A DNA stretch of 37,075 nt from CAXMNX01 sp964194845 (GTDB lineage: Bacteria > Pseudomonadota > Alphaproteobacteria > Rhodobacterales > Rhodobacteraceae), in assembly GCA_964194845.1 (NCBI GenBank), contig CAXMNX010000028.1, positions 1-37,075 of the forward strand, written 5' to 3'. Below are positions 15,703 through 24,000 of this stretch, in pieces. Each line of letters begins with the position of its first letter. Position 1 is the stretch's first letter. The notes under the pieces were generated by a model that saw only the letters and a list, made by a program, of their open reading frames with translations, was not told the origin of the DNA and did not search any database. Made by a program: the position numbers and the translations under genes.

Positions 15703-17388
15703 TCAATTCGATCTGATGTCGCTGATCATCTCGGTGACAAGGCGAGTCTCGAGCATCTGGCCGTTGCGGTAAAGGATCGGGTAGGCGATGGCCGCAAGAT
15801 GCCCGTAAAGCTCGCGCAGCGCGCGCAGGGTTTCAAGATGCACATCGCTTGAAGCGAAACTGTCGGTCTGGCCGCTTTCCAGTCGTTTCAGGTGCGACTT
15901 ACGGCTGGACCTTTCGCGGCGTTTAACTTCGGCCTTGTCGAGAACCAGGCGCCGTGCCGCTTCGATGTCATCGACCAGCAACACGTGCCGCGCCAGACCA
16001 AAACCTGCCAGGACCAGCGCGTGCAGTTTGGTCAATTCATTTTGACCGGGTTCCGAAAATTGCACATCGGATTTGTGCTTGGCGCGGGCAAGCTCGGTCA
16101 TTCGTTTGGCAACCAGATCACCAGCTGCTTCGACCCGAATAGCGTATTCGAGCAGGGCGCGGGATTCCTTGAGTTGCGGTTTGTCCAGCTGCTCGCGGGC
16201 GCTTTCTGCCATAAACCGCCGGAGGTTGGTAAAAAGCTCGTTAACGCGGCCGTCGCGGCTGCGTATTGCCTCAATCGCACCGGGCGTGTCGGCCTCGTAA
16301 AGCCCCATGATTGGGCGATACATCCGCTCGACCTCTTGCAGCATTTGCAGAATTTCCTGGCGGATCGCCGAAAGCGCCACCGACGCATCGCCGTCCGCCG
16401 ACCGGTCAAAGGCGCTGAGCGGGTCATCAAGCGTGGTTGCAAGTTCGGGATCTGGCACCGCGCCCGGCATCAATGCCAGAGCAGGAGCTTCAAAGAGCCG
16501 CGACATGGGGGCGAACACAATCACCAGCAGCAGGTTAAAAGCGATATGGAGCAGAAGCAGCGACGTTGCCGGTCCGGCAAATTGAAGGGCTTCGGTCAGG
16601 TCTGCTGCACTGATCAGAAAAAGTGCTAGAAGTGCCGCACTTCCGCGAAGCAGCGCGTTTGCTATCGGGATGCGGCGGGGCTCAATCGCCATGTCGCGGG
16701 TCAGCCAGACCGGGATCAGCGCGCTTCCCAGGTTTGCGCCAATGATAAGCGAAAGACCGGCGGCGAATGGCAGGGCGCCGGTTTGGACAAGGGCGACACA
16801 CATCAGGATCGCGGCAACGCTGGAGTGCAAAAGGAACGCCAGCGCCGCGCCGATCAGGAAACCCGTCAGGCTGTCAGCGGCGATATAGTTGGCGACGGCG
16901 GGCAAAAATGCGCTTTCTCTCAGCGGTGCCACCGCTTCGCGCAGCAGAGCCAGCGACACAAGGATCAGCGCGAGGCCAATAATGATACGGCCGATCACGC
17001 GCAGTTGCGGGCGACCCGATTTGAGATAGAGCCAGCCGCCTACGACCAACAGGATCGGTTGCAGCCAGCGGAGATCCAGCGACAGGAACTGGATGACAAT
17101 CGCGGACCCAAGATCCGCGCCAAGAAGTGCGGCCAGCCCCATTGGGAAGCCAAGCATTCCGGTCGCCGCGAATCCACAGAGCAGAAGTGCAACGGCGGCA
17201 GCGCTTTGGAGCGTTATCGCAAGACCCATGCCTGACAATGCGGCGGCAGGGGTCGAGCCGTGCCCGGTCAGATAGCGCGCGAAATGCTGGCCGAAGCGGC
17301 GCTCGATCCCTGAACGAACCAGGCCGACCGCGAACAATAGTAACATCACGGCGGCAAAGATTTGCAGTATGAAGCCGAGGATTGCCAT
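15703..17388 (-). CDS. Na+/Pi cotransporter-family protein with PhoU-like tail
   Basis: A 561-residue membrane protein. The N-terminal 300 residues hold about eight hydrophobic segments arranged as two repeats, with ITLQSAAAVALLL and LLHSSVAAILM in place of the QSSSA motifs of SLC34/NptA transporters, plus GADLGSAIV and GANLGSALIP. The region from about 335 to the end is a helical, charged PhoU-like cytoplasmic domain. Bacterial relatives such as YjbB promote phosphate efflux; others import it. Next to genes that split Pi from phosphonates, an export or balancing role is attractive but inferred. It is separated from pbfA by 225 bases and from the aldehyde dehydrogenase by 199 bases, both without other genes. 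Confidence 0.87.
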   Translation of the reverse strand: MAILGFILQIFAAVMLLLFAVGLVRSGIERRFGQHFARYLTGHGSTPAAALSGMGLAITLQSAAAVALLLCGFAATGMLGFPMGLAALLGADLGSAIVIQFLSLDLRWLQPILLVVGGWLYLKSGRPQLRVIGRIIIGLALILVSLALLREAVAPLRESAFLPAVANYIAADSLTGFLIGAALAFLLHSSVAAILMCVALVQTGALPFAAGLSLIIGANLGSALIPVWLTRDMAIEPRRIPIANALLRGSAALLALFLISAADLTEALQFAGPATSLLLLHIAFNLLLVIVFAPMSRLFEAPALALMPGAVPDPELATTLDDPLSAFDRSADGDASVALSAIRQEILQMLQEVERMYRPIMGLYEADTPGAIEAIRSRDGRVNELFTNLRRFMAESAREQLDKPQLKESRALLEYAIRVEAAGDLVAKRMTELARAKHKSDVQFSEPGQNELTKLHALVLAGFGLARHVLLVDDIEAARRLVLDKAEVKRRERSSRKSHLKRLESGQTDSFASSDVHLETLRALRELYGHLAAIAYPILYRNGQMLETRLVTEMISDIRSN

Positions 17389-17448
17389 TGCTGGAGCGTC
17401 GTCCTTTCAGCGATTTTAGCGTCCGATCTGGACGGAAGCCGTGGAGAG

Positions 17449-17469
17449 GCCCCGGGTCAGGCCTGGGGC
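17449..17469. terminator. GC-rich stem-loop downstream of pbfA
   Basis: GCCCCGGG, loop tcagg, CCTGGGGC forms an eight-pair stem with one G-T wobble, about 145 bases after the pbfA stop and before the Na/Pi gene. It lacks a T-run. It may attenuate read-through from the phosphonate operon. Confidence 0.35.
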
Positions 17470-17613
17470 GCGTCCGGTAGTAAAATCATGTTGCGCGCCT
17501 CTTGGCGAGAGCGGAAGCTGGATGTCTGAGACGCAGGCCGGTTTTGACCGTCAAGCGGCGATTTGGCCATTGCAACCGATCCGGGCGGCCAGAAAATCGG
17601 ATTGCAAAATAAT

Positions 17614-18963
17614 TCAAACGCTCGAATTCGCGATGGCGGCCTCGACAATCGCCAGTGCGGTGCTCAGCTCGTGTTCTTCGATTGTCATTGGCGGCGACAG
17701 TGTGATCACATTACCGGCGCTGACTTTGAAACTCAGACCCTCGGCAAGGCAGGCGTAGTAAATCCGTTCGGCACGATCCGGGTCCGGTGTGCGGGCATTG
17801 GGGTCCGACACAATTTCCACTCCGAAAATCAGTCCGCGACCGCGAATGTCACCAACATGGGGGAAATGCCCCAAAGTTTCGCGCAAGCGATCCATCGCGC
17901 TTGTGCCTAGGGTCGCGGCGCGTTCGGTCAGACTTTCGTCGCGGATGATATCAAGCGTGGTGAGTGCTGCGCACGCGGTGACCGGGTTTTTCTCGTGCGT
18001 GTAGTGGCCAATGGCGTAGTCGCCCGCGACATCGAGGTCGGTGCGGGCGATGACAGCGGCGATGGGCAGGATGCCACCACGAAGGGCTTTGCCGAGCGTG
18101 ACGATATCGGGGATGATTTCGTCGTGCTCAAAGGCGAACATCGCACCGGTCTTGCCCAATCCGGTCGGGATCTCGTCAATGATCAGCAGCGCGCCGTGCC
18201 TGTGGCAGGCATCGCGAACGGCTTTCCAGTAACCCGGCGGAGGGACAACCGGAACCGCACGCATGGGTTCGGCAATAACGGCGGCGACGTCGCCTTCGCG
18301 GCCCAGCACGTAGTCGACCATTTTGGCGCAGGCGAGGCCGCGGGTTTCGGGGCCGGGGTGGCCATAGGCGCAGTGATAGCAGTGGAACGGGGCGACGTGT
18401 TCGGCACCCGGCAGAAGTGGTCCGGCGATGTGGCTGCGGAATGTTGCTTCGCCGCCGACCGAGGCCGCACCGAAGCCCGTGCCGTGAAAGGCGTCCCAGA
18501 AGCTGAGGGTTTTGAACCGACCGGTCGCGGCGCGGGCGATTTTTAGCGCGACTTCGTTGGCGTCAGAGCCGCCGGTGGTGAACAGCACCTTGCCGAGGTT
18601 GCCGGGTGATATTTCAGCCAGCCGCTCGGCCAGTGTGACCGAGACATCGTTGGTGAAACGGCGCGGCGAAAAGGGCAGGTCGTGAAGCTGGTCCTTGATG
18701 GCCTGGATCAGGCGCGGGTGACCGTAGCCGATGTGGTGAACGGAATTTCCGTGGAAATCCATGTAACGGCGACCAGCGGTGTCTTCGATCCAGATGCCTT
18801 GGGCTTTGGCGATGGTTGATACGCAGGGGCTTGAGAGCGACTGGTGCAGAAAGGCCCGGCCATCGCGGTCAAGAAGCGCGCGGGTGGCGGGATCATCTTC
18901 GCGCGCCGCCCATTCAGCGCGGGCGGCAGAAGTGTTTGCTTCGCCTTCGGTATGACGGGTCAC
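17614..18963 (-). CDS. pbfA: Class III aminotransferase-fold lyase, probable PbfA (1-hydroxy-2-aminoethylphosphonate ammonia-lyase)
   Basis: A 449-residue PLP protein of the class III aminotransferase fold: GNSVHHIGYGHPRL, FTTGGSDANEVALKIARAAT, LIIDEIPTGLGKTG (Asp binding the PLP pyridine nitrogen), then TLGKALRGGILPIAAV with the Schiff-base lysine, and GDIRGRGLIFGVE. PbfA enzymes convert (R)-1-hydroxy-2-aminoethylphosphonate to phosphonoacetaldehyde and ammonia, and their genes lie with phnW, phnY and phnA as here. The assignment rests on fold plus context; an ordinary omega-aminotransferase is the alternative. The start is a GTG at 18963 with only a weak ribosome site. It is 52 bases downstream of phnY on the same strand and feeds the same intermediate as PhnW. 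Confidence 0.83.
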   Translation of the reverse strand: MTRHTEGEANTSAARAEWAAREDDPATRALLDRDGRAFLHQSLSSPCVSTIAKAQGIWIEDTAGRRYMDFHGNSVHHIGYGHPRLIQAIKDQLHDLPFSPRRFTNDVSVTLAERLAEISPGNLGKVLFTTGGSDANEVALKIARAATGRFKTLSFWDAFHGTGFGAASVGGEATFRSHIAGPLLPGAEHVAPFHCYHCAYGHPGPETRGLACAKMVDYVLGREGDVAAVIAEPMRAVPVVPPPGYWKAVRDACHRHGALLIIDEIPTGLGKTGAMFAFEHDEIIPDIVTLGKALRGGILPIAAVIARTDLDVAGDYAIGHYTHEKNPVTACAALTTLDIIRDESLTERAATLGTSAMDRLRETLGHFPHVGDIRGRGLIFGVEIVSDPNARTPDPDRAERIYYACLAEGLSFKVSAGNVITLSPPMTIEEHELSTALAIVEAAIANSSV

Positions 18964-19015
18964 GCCTGCCGCCGTGTCAGTTGCGTATTTGAAAAAAGAT
19001 GAAGGGGCAGGTGCC

Positions 19016-20467
19016 TCATGGCCAGGGGAGCGAGTAGGTTTTCACGTTGGTGAAGAACTTCATCGCTTCGAGCACGCCTTCCTTGACGCCATTGCCGCTG
19101 TCTTTGATGCCGCCGAACGGCGACATTTCGATGCGGTAGCCGGGTTGTTCCCAGATGTTCACTGTGCCGACGTTCAGGCCCTCGATGTAGGCCTGCATGC
19201 GGCGGAAATCATTGGTGCAGACGCCCGAGCTGAGGCCGAACTCGGTTCCGTTCGAGATCGCCATCACTTGCGCGTCGTTATCGGGGACGCGGACGATGGG
19301 AATGATGGGGCCGAAAGTTTCTTCCATCACCAGTTCGGAACTGTGCGGCACGTGATCGACCACGATGGGTGGCAGAAGCGCGCCCTGACGGCCGGGATGA
19401 TAAAGGATTTCGGCGCCTTCCTTTTCGGCCATGTAGACGCGTTTTTCGAACAGTTCTGCGGCCTGCGCGTGGATCACGCAGCCAAGTTGTGTTTCCGGGT
19501 CCATCGGGTCTCCGAATTTGATTGCCTTGGCCCTTTCCAGAACCATTGGCACGAATTTGTCGGCGACGCTTTCCTGGACGAGGATGCGTTTGACTGCGGT
19601 GCAGCGTTGGCCAGAATTGCCGGTGGCCCCGGCCACTGCGATAGTCGCGGCACTCTCAAGATCGGCGTCGTCGAGGTCGTTCAGGATGATCAACGGGTCG
19701 TTGCCGCCAAGTTCCAGTGCCTGGCGTTTGTAGCCTGCTTTGGAGGCGATCAGTTTGCCGACAGGCACGCCGCCGGTAAACGTGATGATGTCGATATTTT
19801 CATTGGTGATCATCTCGTCGCCGATATCTTTCGGCCAGCCGGTGACGATCTGGAACATCTCGGGCGGCAGACCGGCTTCGTAGAGAATATCGGCCAATGT
19901 GATCGCGGTCAGCGGCGTCAGTTCGGTGGGTTTGCAGACGACGCAGTTGTTGGTTGCAATCGCCGGGGCGATCTTGTGAGCGACCATGTTCAGCGGATGG
20001 TTGAACGGTGTGATCGCACTGATCGCGCCGACCGGTTCGCGCTTGGTGTAGATCTTGCGGGACTTGCCATGCGGGGTCAGGTCGCAGGAGAAAATTTGTC
20101 CGTCGTCGTGAATGGCCAGCTGACCGGAGAGCGTGAAAACGTCGTAGGAACGGCCGGTTTCATAAAGCGCATGCCGTTTGCAGATGCCCAGTTCCAACGT
20201 CAGCCAATGGGCAATCTCTTCCTTGCGATCGCGGATCAGTTCGGCGGCGCGGAAAAGGATTTGCTGGCGCTCATAGCGGGTGAGCTTGGGTGTGTAATTC
20301 GCGGCAATCTCAAACGCGCGGGCCGCGTGGCTGGCGTCGCCTGCGGGCACTGTGGCGATCACTTCGTTGGTATAAGGATAGCGGACCTCGACCACGGCGT
20401 CGGTGGTGACTTTTTCGCCACCGATGCGCATGGCTTCGTGACGGATAGCGGATTCAGGCTTGTTCAT
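19016..20467 (-). CDS. phnY: Phosphonoacetaldehyde dehydrogenase
   Basis: A 483-residue ALDH-family enzyme that oxidises phosphonoacetaldehyde to phosphonoacetate with NAD. Motifs are ITPFNHPLNMVAHKIAPAIA, FTGGVPVGKLIA, the general base in ALELGGNDPLIIL and the nucleophile Cys in NSGQRCTAVKRILVQE, plus EETFGPIIPIVRVPD. The ATG overlaps the phnA stop in an ATGA, which couples the two genes and ties this enzyme to the phosphonoacetate route. Without that context it would be called a generic aldehyde dehydrogenase. Product from both PhnW and PbfA flows through this enzyme. Confidence 0.91.
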   Translation of the reverse strand: MNKPESAIRHEAMRIGGEKVTTDAVVEVRYPYTNEVIATVPAGDASHAARAFEIAANYTPKLTRYERQQILFRAAELIRDRKEEIAHWLTLELGICKRHALYETGRSYDVFTLSGQLAIHDDGQIFSCDLTPHGKSRKIYTKREPVGAISAITPFNHPLNMVAHKIAPAIATNNCVVCKPTELTPLTAITLADILYEAGLPPEMFQIVTGWPKDIGDEMITNENIDIITFTGGVPVGKLIASKAGYKRQALELGGNDPLIILNDLDDADLESAATIAVAGATGNSGQRCTAVKRILVQESVADKFVPMVLERAKAIKFGDPMDPETQLGCVIHAQAAELFEKRVYMAEKEGAEILYHPGRQGALLPPIVVDHVPHSSELVMEETFGPIIPIVRVPDNDAQVMAISNGTEFGLSSGVCTNDFRRMQAYIEGLNVGTVNIWEQPGYRIEMSPFGGIKDSGNGVKEGVLEAMKFFTNVKTYSLPWP

Positions 20468-21723
20468 GCGGTCACCTCTTCAAGCGCGGCGGCGGTGGTG
20501 GCGTAGAAGAACGCGTCGAAGTTACGAAGCGTCGGCGCGCCCGGCAGGTCGATCTTTCGGTTAACGATAAACGGAACTTCTTGCTCTGTCAGGCCACCAT
20601 GCGACCGCAGCGGTTCGTTCAGCGCCGCCAGATCGTGGCGGTGCGCACTGGTGCCGATGGTCATGTTTTCGGTCGAGATCATGACGATGTCGCCGATGCG
20701 GTCGGCGGGAAGCTCGAACCACGCTACGGCTTCGGCTTTGTTGACAACTTCGAGGATTTCATCGCGCGCCTGAAGGCGGGTAATGATATCATTCACGTCT
20801 GTGCCTTCCGGCAAATAGGCGGTCGCAAAGCCGCCAAGCGCGCCGTGGTGGACGACGTAAGGGTCGGTGATCGGCAGGATCACACGGGCCGCAGCTTCGC
20901 CCAGCCACTCGTCCAGCAGGTCTTGCACATAGATGACTGCCGGATCGCCGTTGGCGTCGTGTTTTGGCTTCATGCCGTGATCGGCGGTGACGACAATGGC
21001 GGCACCCATCGCGTTTAGTTCGCCAAGGTACTTGTCAAACATCGCGTAGAAAGCTTTCGCCTCGGCATCGTGTGGCGCGTATTTGTGCTGCACGTAATCG
21101 GTCGTAGTCAGATACATCACGTCCGGCTTCCAGTCGCGCAGCAGCCTGACGCCGGCGGCGAAAACAAACTCGGAAAGTTCGGCTGAATAAACTTCAGGCT
21201 GGGCCATGCCGAGCCATTGGCTGGCGTTGACTACCCCATGTTCCGCCGCGGTTGAGGTCGCGGATTTCTCGGCTGAGAAGCAGCGGGCGCGATCTTCGTC
21301 AAAGGCGAGGCCTGCACCGAGGAGGGCGCGCAATTTGTCTTTGGCGGTGACAATCGCGACGCGGGCGCCAGCGTTATAGAACTGGCCAAATATCGTTGGC
21401 GCACGCAGGAAGCGCACGTCGTTCATCATCACCTCTTCGCCGGTGTCGGGGTCAAAAAGGAAGTTACCGCAGATCCCGTGAACGATCGGCGGGCGACCGG
21501 TGGCGATCGACAGGTTGTTGGGGTTGGTGAAGCTTGGGATCACCGAATGGGCCAGCCGGTCGGTGCCGGTCTCGCGCATCCGCTTCAGCGTCGGCATTAG
21601 CCCTTCGGCAATCGCAACGTCAAGATACTCGGGCTCGCAACCGTCAAGACATATGGCGATGGCGCAGGCTTTCGGGGCGGGGTAGGTGCGACCATTTGTG
21701 ATCACAGGGGATTCTACAGGCAT
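20464..21723 (-). CDS. phnA: Phosphonoacetate hydrolase
   Basis: A 419-residue alkaline phosphatase-superfamily hydrolase that cuts the C-P bond of phosphonoacetate into acetate and phosphate. Expected metal and nucleophile residues are visible: Asp in ICLDGCEPEYL, Thr nucleophile in IPSFTNPNNLSIATGRPP, Asp and His in LTTTDYVQHKYAP, Asp-His in VTADHGMKPKHD, and His in LRSHGGLTEQEVPF. Length matches characterised enzymes. It lies nine bases after phnW and overlaps phnY, so the operon order phnW-phnA-phnY encodes the full route from 2-aminoethylphosphonate to acetate plus Pi. Confidence 0.94.
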   Translation of the reverse strand: MPVESPVITNGRTYPAPKACAIAICLDGCEPEYLDVAIAEGLMPTLKRMRETGTDRLAHSVIPSFTNPNNLSIATGRPPIVHGICGNFLFDPDTGEEVMMNDVRFLRAPTIFGQFYNAGARVAIVTAKDKLRALLGAGLAFDEDRARCFSAEKSATSTAAEHGVVNASQWLGMAQPEVYSAELSEFVFAAGVRLLRDWKPDVMYLTTTDYVQHKYAPHDAEAKAFYAMFDKYLGELNAMGAAIVVTADHGMKPKHDANGDPAVIYVQDLLDEWLGEAAARVILPITDPYVVHHGALGGFATAYLPEGTDVNDIITRLQARDEILEVVNKAEAVAWFELPADRIGDIVMISTENMTIGTSAHRHDLAALNEPLRSHGGLTEQEVPFIVNRKIDLPGAPTLRNFDAFFYATTAAALEEVTA

Positions 21724-21732
21724 AAGATTTCC

Positions 21733-22914
21733 TTAGGCGGCCAGTTTGGCTTTTTCGTCCAGCGAAGATTGTGGCGGCGAGGCGTCGTCGACGCCAAGCT
21801 CTTGCAGAACTTCGCCAGCAGCGACTACGGCCCTTCGCATGACATGGCTGTCCAGACGCCCGATGCAGCCGATGCGGAATGAATCCACAACCGTCAGCTT
21901 GCCAGGGTATATGACGAAACCACGCTTGGACATACCTTCATAGAAGGCGTTGAAGTCAAAATTCGGATGCGCGGGATTGAAGAAGGTCAGGATGATGGGT
22001 GCCAGCCATTCATCGCGAAGCAGGGTTTCAAAGCCCAGCCCACGCATACCCTGAACCAGCACATCGCGATTTCGGGTGTAGCGGGCACCGCGCCCGGCAA
22101 CACCGCCTTCCACTTCATGTAGGCGCAGCGCTTCGAGAAACGCGGCCAACACGTGGGTCGGTGGGGTAAAACGCCATTGCTGGGTTTTGTTCATCGCGGC
22201 CCACTGATCGTGCAGATCGAGGCTTAGAGAGTGGCTGACGCCCTTGGCGGCTTCCAGTTCGTCTTGGCGCGCGATGACGAACCCGAAACCGGGAACGCCC
22301 TCGATACATTTGTTAGCCGAGGAGACCATTGCAGTAAACGGCACCTCGCTAACGTCCAGAGGCAGCGCGCCGAAGGCCGACATCGAATCGATGAGCAATT
22401 TGCGCCCGCAGGCGATGACGGCATCGGAAATATCCTTCAGCGGGTTCAGGATGCCCGAGCTGGTTTCGCAATGCACAACAATAACATGGGTGATGGACGG
22501 GTCCGCGGTGAGTGCCGCCGCAACCTCGGCGCCGCGCGGCGGCAGATAGTCGCCTTTGTCGATGACCACGGTGTCGCGGCCAAGATAATCGAGGATTTTG
22601 ACGATGCGCTTGCCGTATGCGCCGTTCACCAGGACCAGTGTTCTGGAGCTGCGCGGCAGAAACGAACCGCACATCGCTTCGACCGAAAAGGTGCCGCTGC
22701 CCTGGACCGGCACGCAATCGTAGTCGCCCTGAGTGTCGCCTGCCATGGCCAATAATTTCGAGCGTATATCTGCTGTCATTTTGCGGAAATCATAGTCGCG
22801 CGATCCCCAATCGCGCAGCATGGCTTGCTTGACTTCGAAAGCTGTCGTCAGGGGTCCGGGGGTCAGCAGCCAGGGTTCGCCCTGTTTGGGGTCCGGGAAT
22901 GGCGTGTCGGTCAT
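21733..22914 (-). CDS. phnW: 2-Aminoethylphosphonate:pyruvate transaminase
   Basis: A 393-residue fold type I PLP aminotransferase. It begins near LLTPGPLTTAFEVKQAML, with RDWGSRDYDF, VQGSGTFSVEAMCGSF, VHCETSSGILNPL, DSMSAFGALPLDVSEVPF, and SSANKCIEGVPGFGFVIA carrying the PLP lysine. It converts 2-aminoethylphosphonate and pyruvate to phosphonoacetaldehyde and alanine. The start chosen is ATG 22914, with AAAGGA eight bases upstream; the frame extends to 22962 but that runs into the promoter. It is the first gene of the phosphonate operon and is divergent from the LysR gene. A 37-bp element at 22960-22996 precedes it. Confidence 0.94.
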   Translation of the reverse strand: MTDTPFPDPKQGEPWLLTPGPLTTAFEVKQAMLRDWGSRDYDFRKMTADIRSKLLAMAGDTQGDYDCVPVQGSGTFSVEAMCGSFLPRSSRTLVLVNGAYGKRIVKILDYLGRDTVVIDKGDYLPPRGAEVAAALTADPSITHVIVVHCETSSGILNPLKDISDAVIACGRKLLIDSMSAFGALPLDVSEVPFTAMVSSANKCIEGVPGFGFVIARQDELEAAKGVSHSLSLDLHDQWAAMNKTQQWRFTPPTHVLAAFLEALRLHEVEGGVAGRGARYTRNRDVLVQGMRGLGFETLLRDEWLAPIILTFFNPAHPNFDFNAFYEGMSKRGFVIYPGKLTVVDSFRIGCIGRLDSHVMRRAVVAAGEVLQELGVDDASPPQSSLDEKAKLAA

Positions 22915-22959
22915 CGCGAGTTCCTTTGTGTATCGGCGAGAAGATTGCCGAGATTGACT

Positions 22960-22996
22960 CATATGTAAAATCTCTGTTTTGTATCGAAGTATAAGT
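22960..22996 (-). promoter_or_regulatory. 37-bp regulatory element upstream of phnW
   Basis: Read towards phnW the element begins ACTTATACTTCGATA and ends GATTTTACATATG. It matches the element upstream of the sulfatase-fold hydrolase gene at 23909-23945 at 30 of 37 positions without gaps. It ends 45 bases before the phnW ATG and lies in the phnW-lysR divergent promoter. Most likely a LysR operator or a shared promoter core. Confidence 0.7.
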
Positions 22997-23017
22997 TTTG
23001 CAGATAGCGGTGATTGC

Positions 23018-23896
23018 GTGCGGTATTCTCAGCTTCGGGCCTTCCATAACGTCGCACTGCACGGCGGATTTTCCCGCGCGGCGGTGGCGCTGAACCAGTC
23101 GCAGCCGTCTTTGAGCGACCAGGTTCGCAATCTTGAGCAAAGCCATGATGTTTTGCTTTTCCATCGTGACGCGCGTCAGATCCGCATGACAGCGGCGGGG
23201 GAAGAACTGTTTGTGCTGACGATGCAGTATTTCGAAATGGAGGCCGGGATTGGCGAATATCTGGACCGGTCGCGGGCGGAAATTTCCGGGACGCTTCGGA
23301 TTATCGCGGACTCGGCACTACACGTTACCGGTTTCGTCAGCCGGTATCGCGCGTCGCACCCAAATGTCTTCGTATCGGTCCACACCGGGAATACCGAGGA
23401 GGTTCTGCGGGGGCTTCGAAACTACGAAGCGGAAATTGGGGTGGTGGCAAATCTGGTGCCTGCTGGCGATCTGGATACGGTCGAGCTTGGGTCGGCTCCG
23501 ATCGTGGCGATTGCGGCAACCGGGTATATAAAGAAGAAAATCAAGAGCTTGTCGCTGGATGGATTGAGAGATTACCCGTTGATATTCCGCGAAGTAGGAT
23601 CGCGGACGCGGCGCGCGTTGGAAGAAGCAGCGACGAAACGCGGGATCCGGTTTGAACCCGTCATCGAGGTCGAAGGCCGCGAAGCGATGCGCGAGATCGT
23701 GGCCTCGGGCGCGGGCATCGGGTTCATTTCCGAAGCCGAGCTGGGAAATGACCCGCGTGTCCGGTCGTTGCCGATAGATGGGTTGCATCTGGCAATGTCC
23801 GAGACTTTGGTAACGTTGAAGGCGCGCCGCGATGTTCGCGTGGTCCGGTCATTTCTGAGCACGCTTGGGAAATCCGGCGCGAAGCTGTCGAATTAG
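23018..23896 (+). CDS. LysR-type regulator of phosphonate genes
   Basis: A 292-residue LysR-family activator/repressor. The N-terminal helix-turn-helix (QLRAFHNVALHGGFSRAAVA, then LNQSQPSLSDQVRNLEQ) is followed by a substrate-binding domain from about residue 85. The start is set at GTG 23018 because LysR proteins begin only a few residues before QLRAF. The upstream TTG at 22979 would place the coding start inside the shared 37-bp element. It is divergent from phnW and precedes the hydrolase gene. Copies of a shared element before both flanking units suggest it controls the whole cluster; the inducer is likely a phosphonate or pathway intermediate, which is inferred. Confidence 0.92.
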   Translation: MRYSQLRAFHNVALHGGFSRAAVALNQSQPSLSDQVRNLEQSHDVLLFHRDARQIRMTAAGEELFVLTMQYFEMEAGIGEYLDRSRAEISGTLRIIADSALHVTGFVSRYRASHPNVFVSVHTGNTEEVLRGLRNYEAEIGVVANLVPAGDLDTVELGSAPIVAIAATGYIKKKIKSLSLDGLRDYPLIFREVGSRTRRALEEAATKRGIRFEPVIEVEGREAMREIVASGAGIGFISEAELGNDPRVRSLPIDGLHLAMSETLVTLKARRDVRVVRSFLSTLGKSGAKLSN

Positions 23897-23899
23897 ATT

Positions 23900-23915
23900 T
23901 ATAAGTTTACTTATA
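23900..23915. promoter_or_regulatory. LysR-type dyad TATAAGT-TT-ACTTATA
   Basis: Perfect 7-bp arms with a two-base centre, directly after the lysR stop. The right arm is the beginning of the 37-bp element at 23909-23945. It fits a T-N11-A LysR recognition dyad. Only the right arm is kept at the phnW copy. Confidence 0.55.
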
Positions 23916-23945
23916 CGTCGATATGTAACACAGATTTCACAGATG
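23909..23945 (+). promoter_or_regulatory. 37-bp regulatory element upstream of the sulfatase-fold hydrolase gene
   Basis: Begins ACTTATACGTCGATA and ends CAGATTTCACAGATG; 30 of 37 bases match the phnW element, in the same orientation relative to the downstream gene and at a similar distance (55 bases before the GTG). Confidence 0.7.
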
Positions 23946-24000
23946 CGCGCGAATGCGAATTATTAACCAGCTGCGTTGATCGAGCTTTCGGAAGGGCAGG

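Noticed and set aside
18974..20506. 510-codon plus-strand frame opposite phnY
   Set aside because: It is the antisense shadow of phnY, which carries clear ALDH motifs; long shadows are common at this GC content.
15505..21706. TGTGATCACA at 15505-15514 (before the aldehyde dehydrogenase start) and at 21697-21706 (inside phnA codons), with identical 5' flanking CATT
   Set aside because: The second copy is within coding sequence, and the core is a short self-complementary string related to TGATCAC strings seen elsewhere in the window. A shared operator is not supported.
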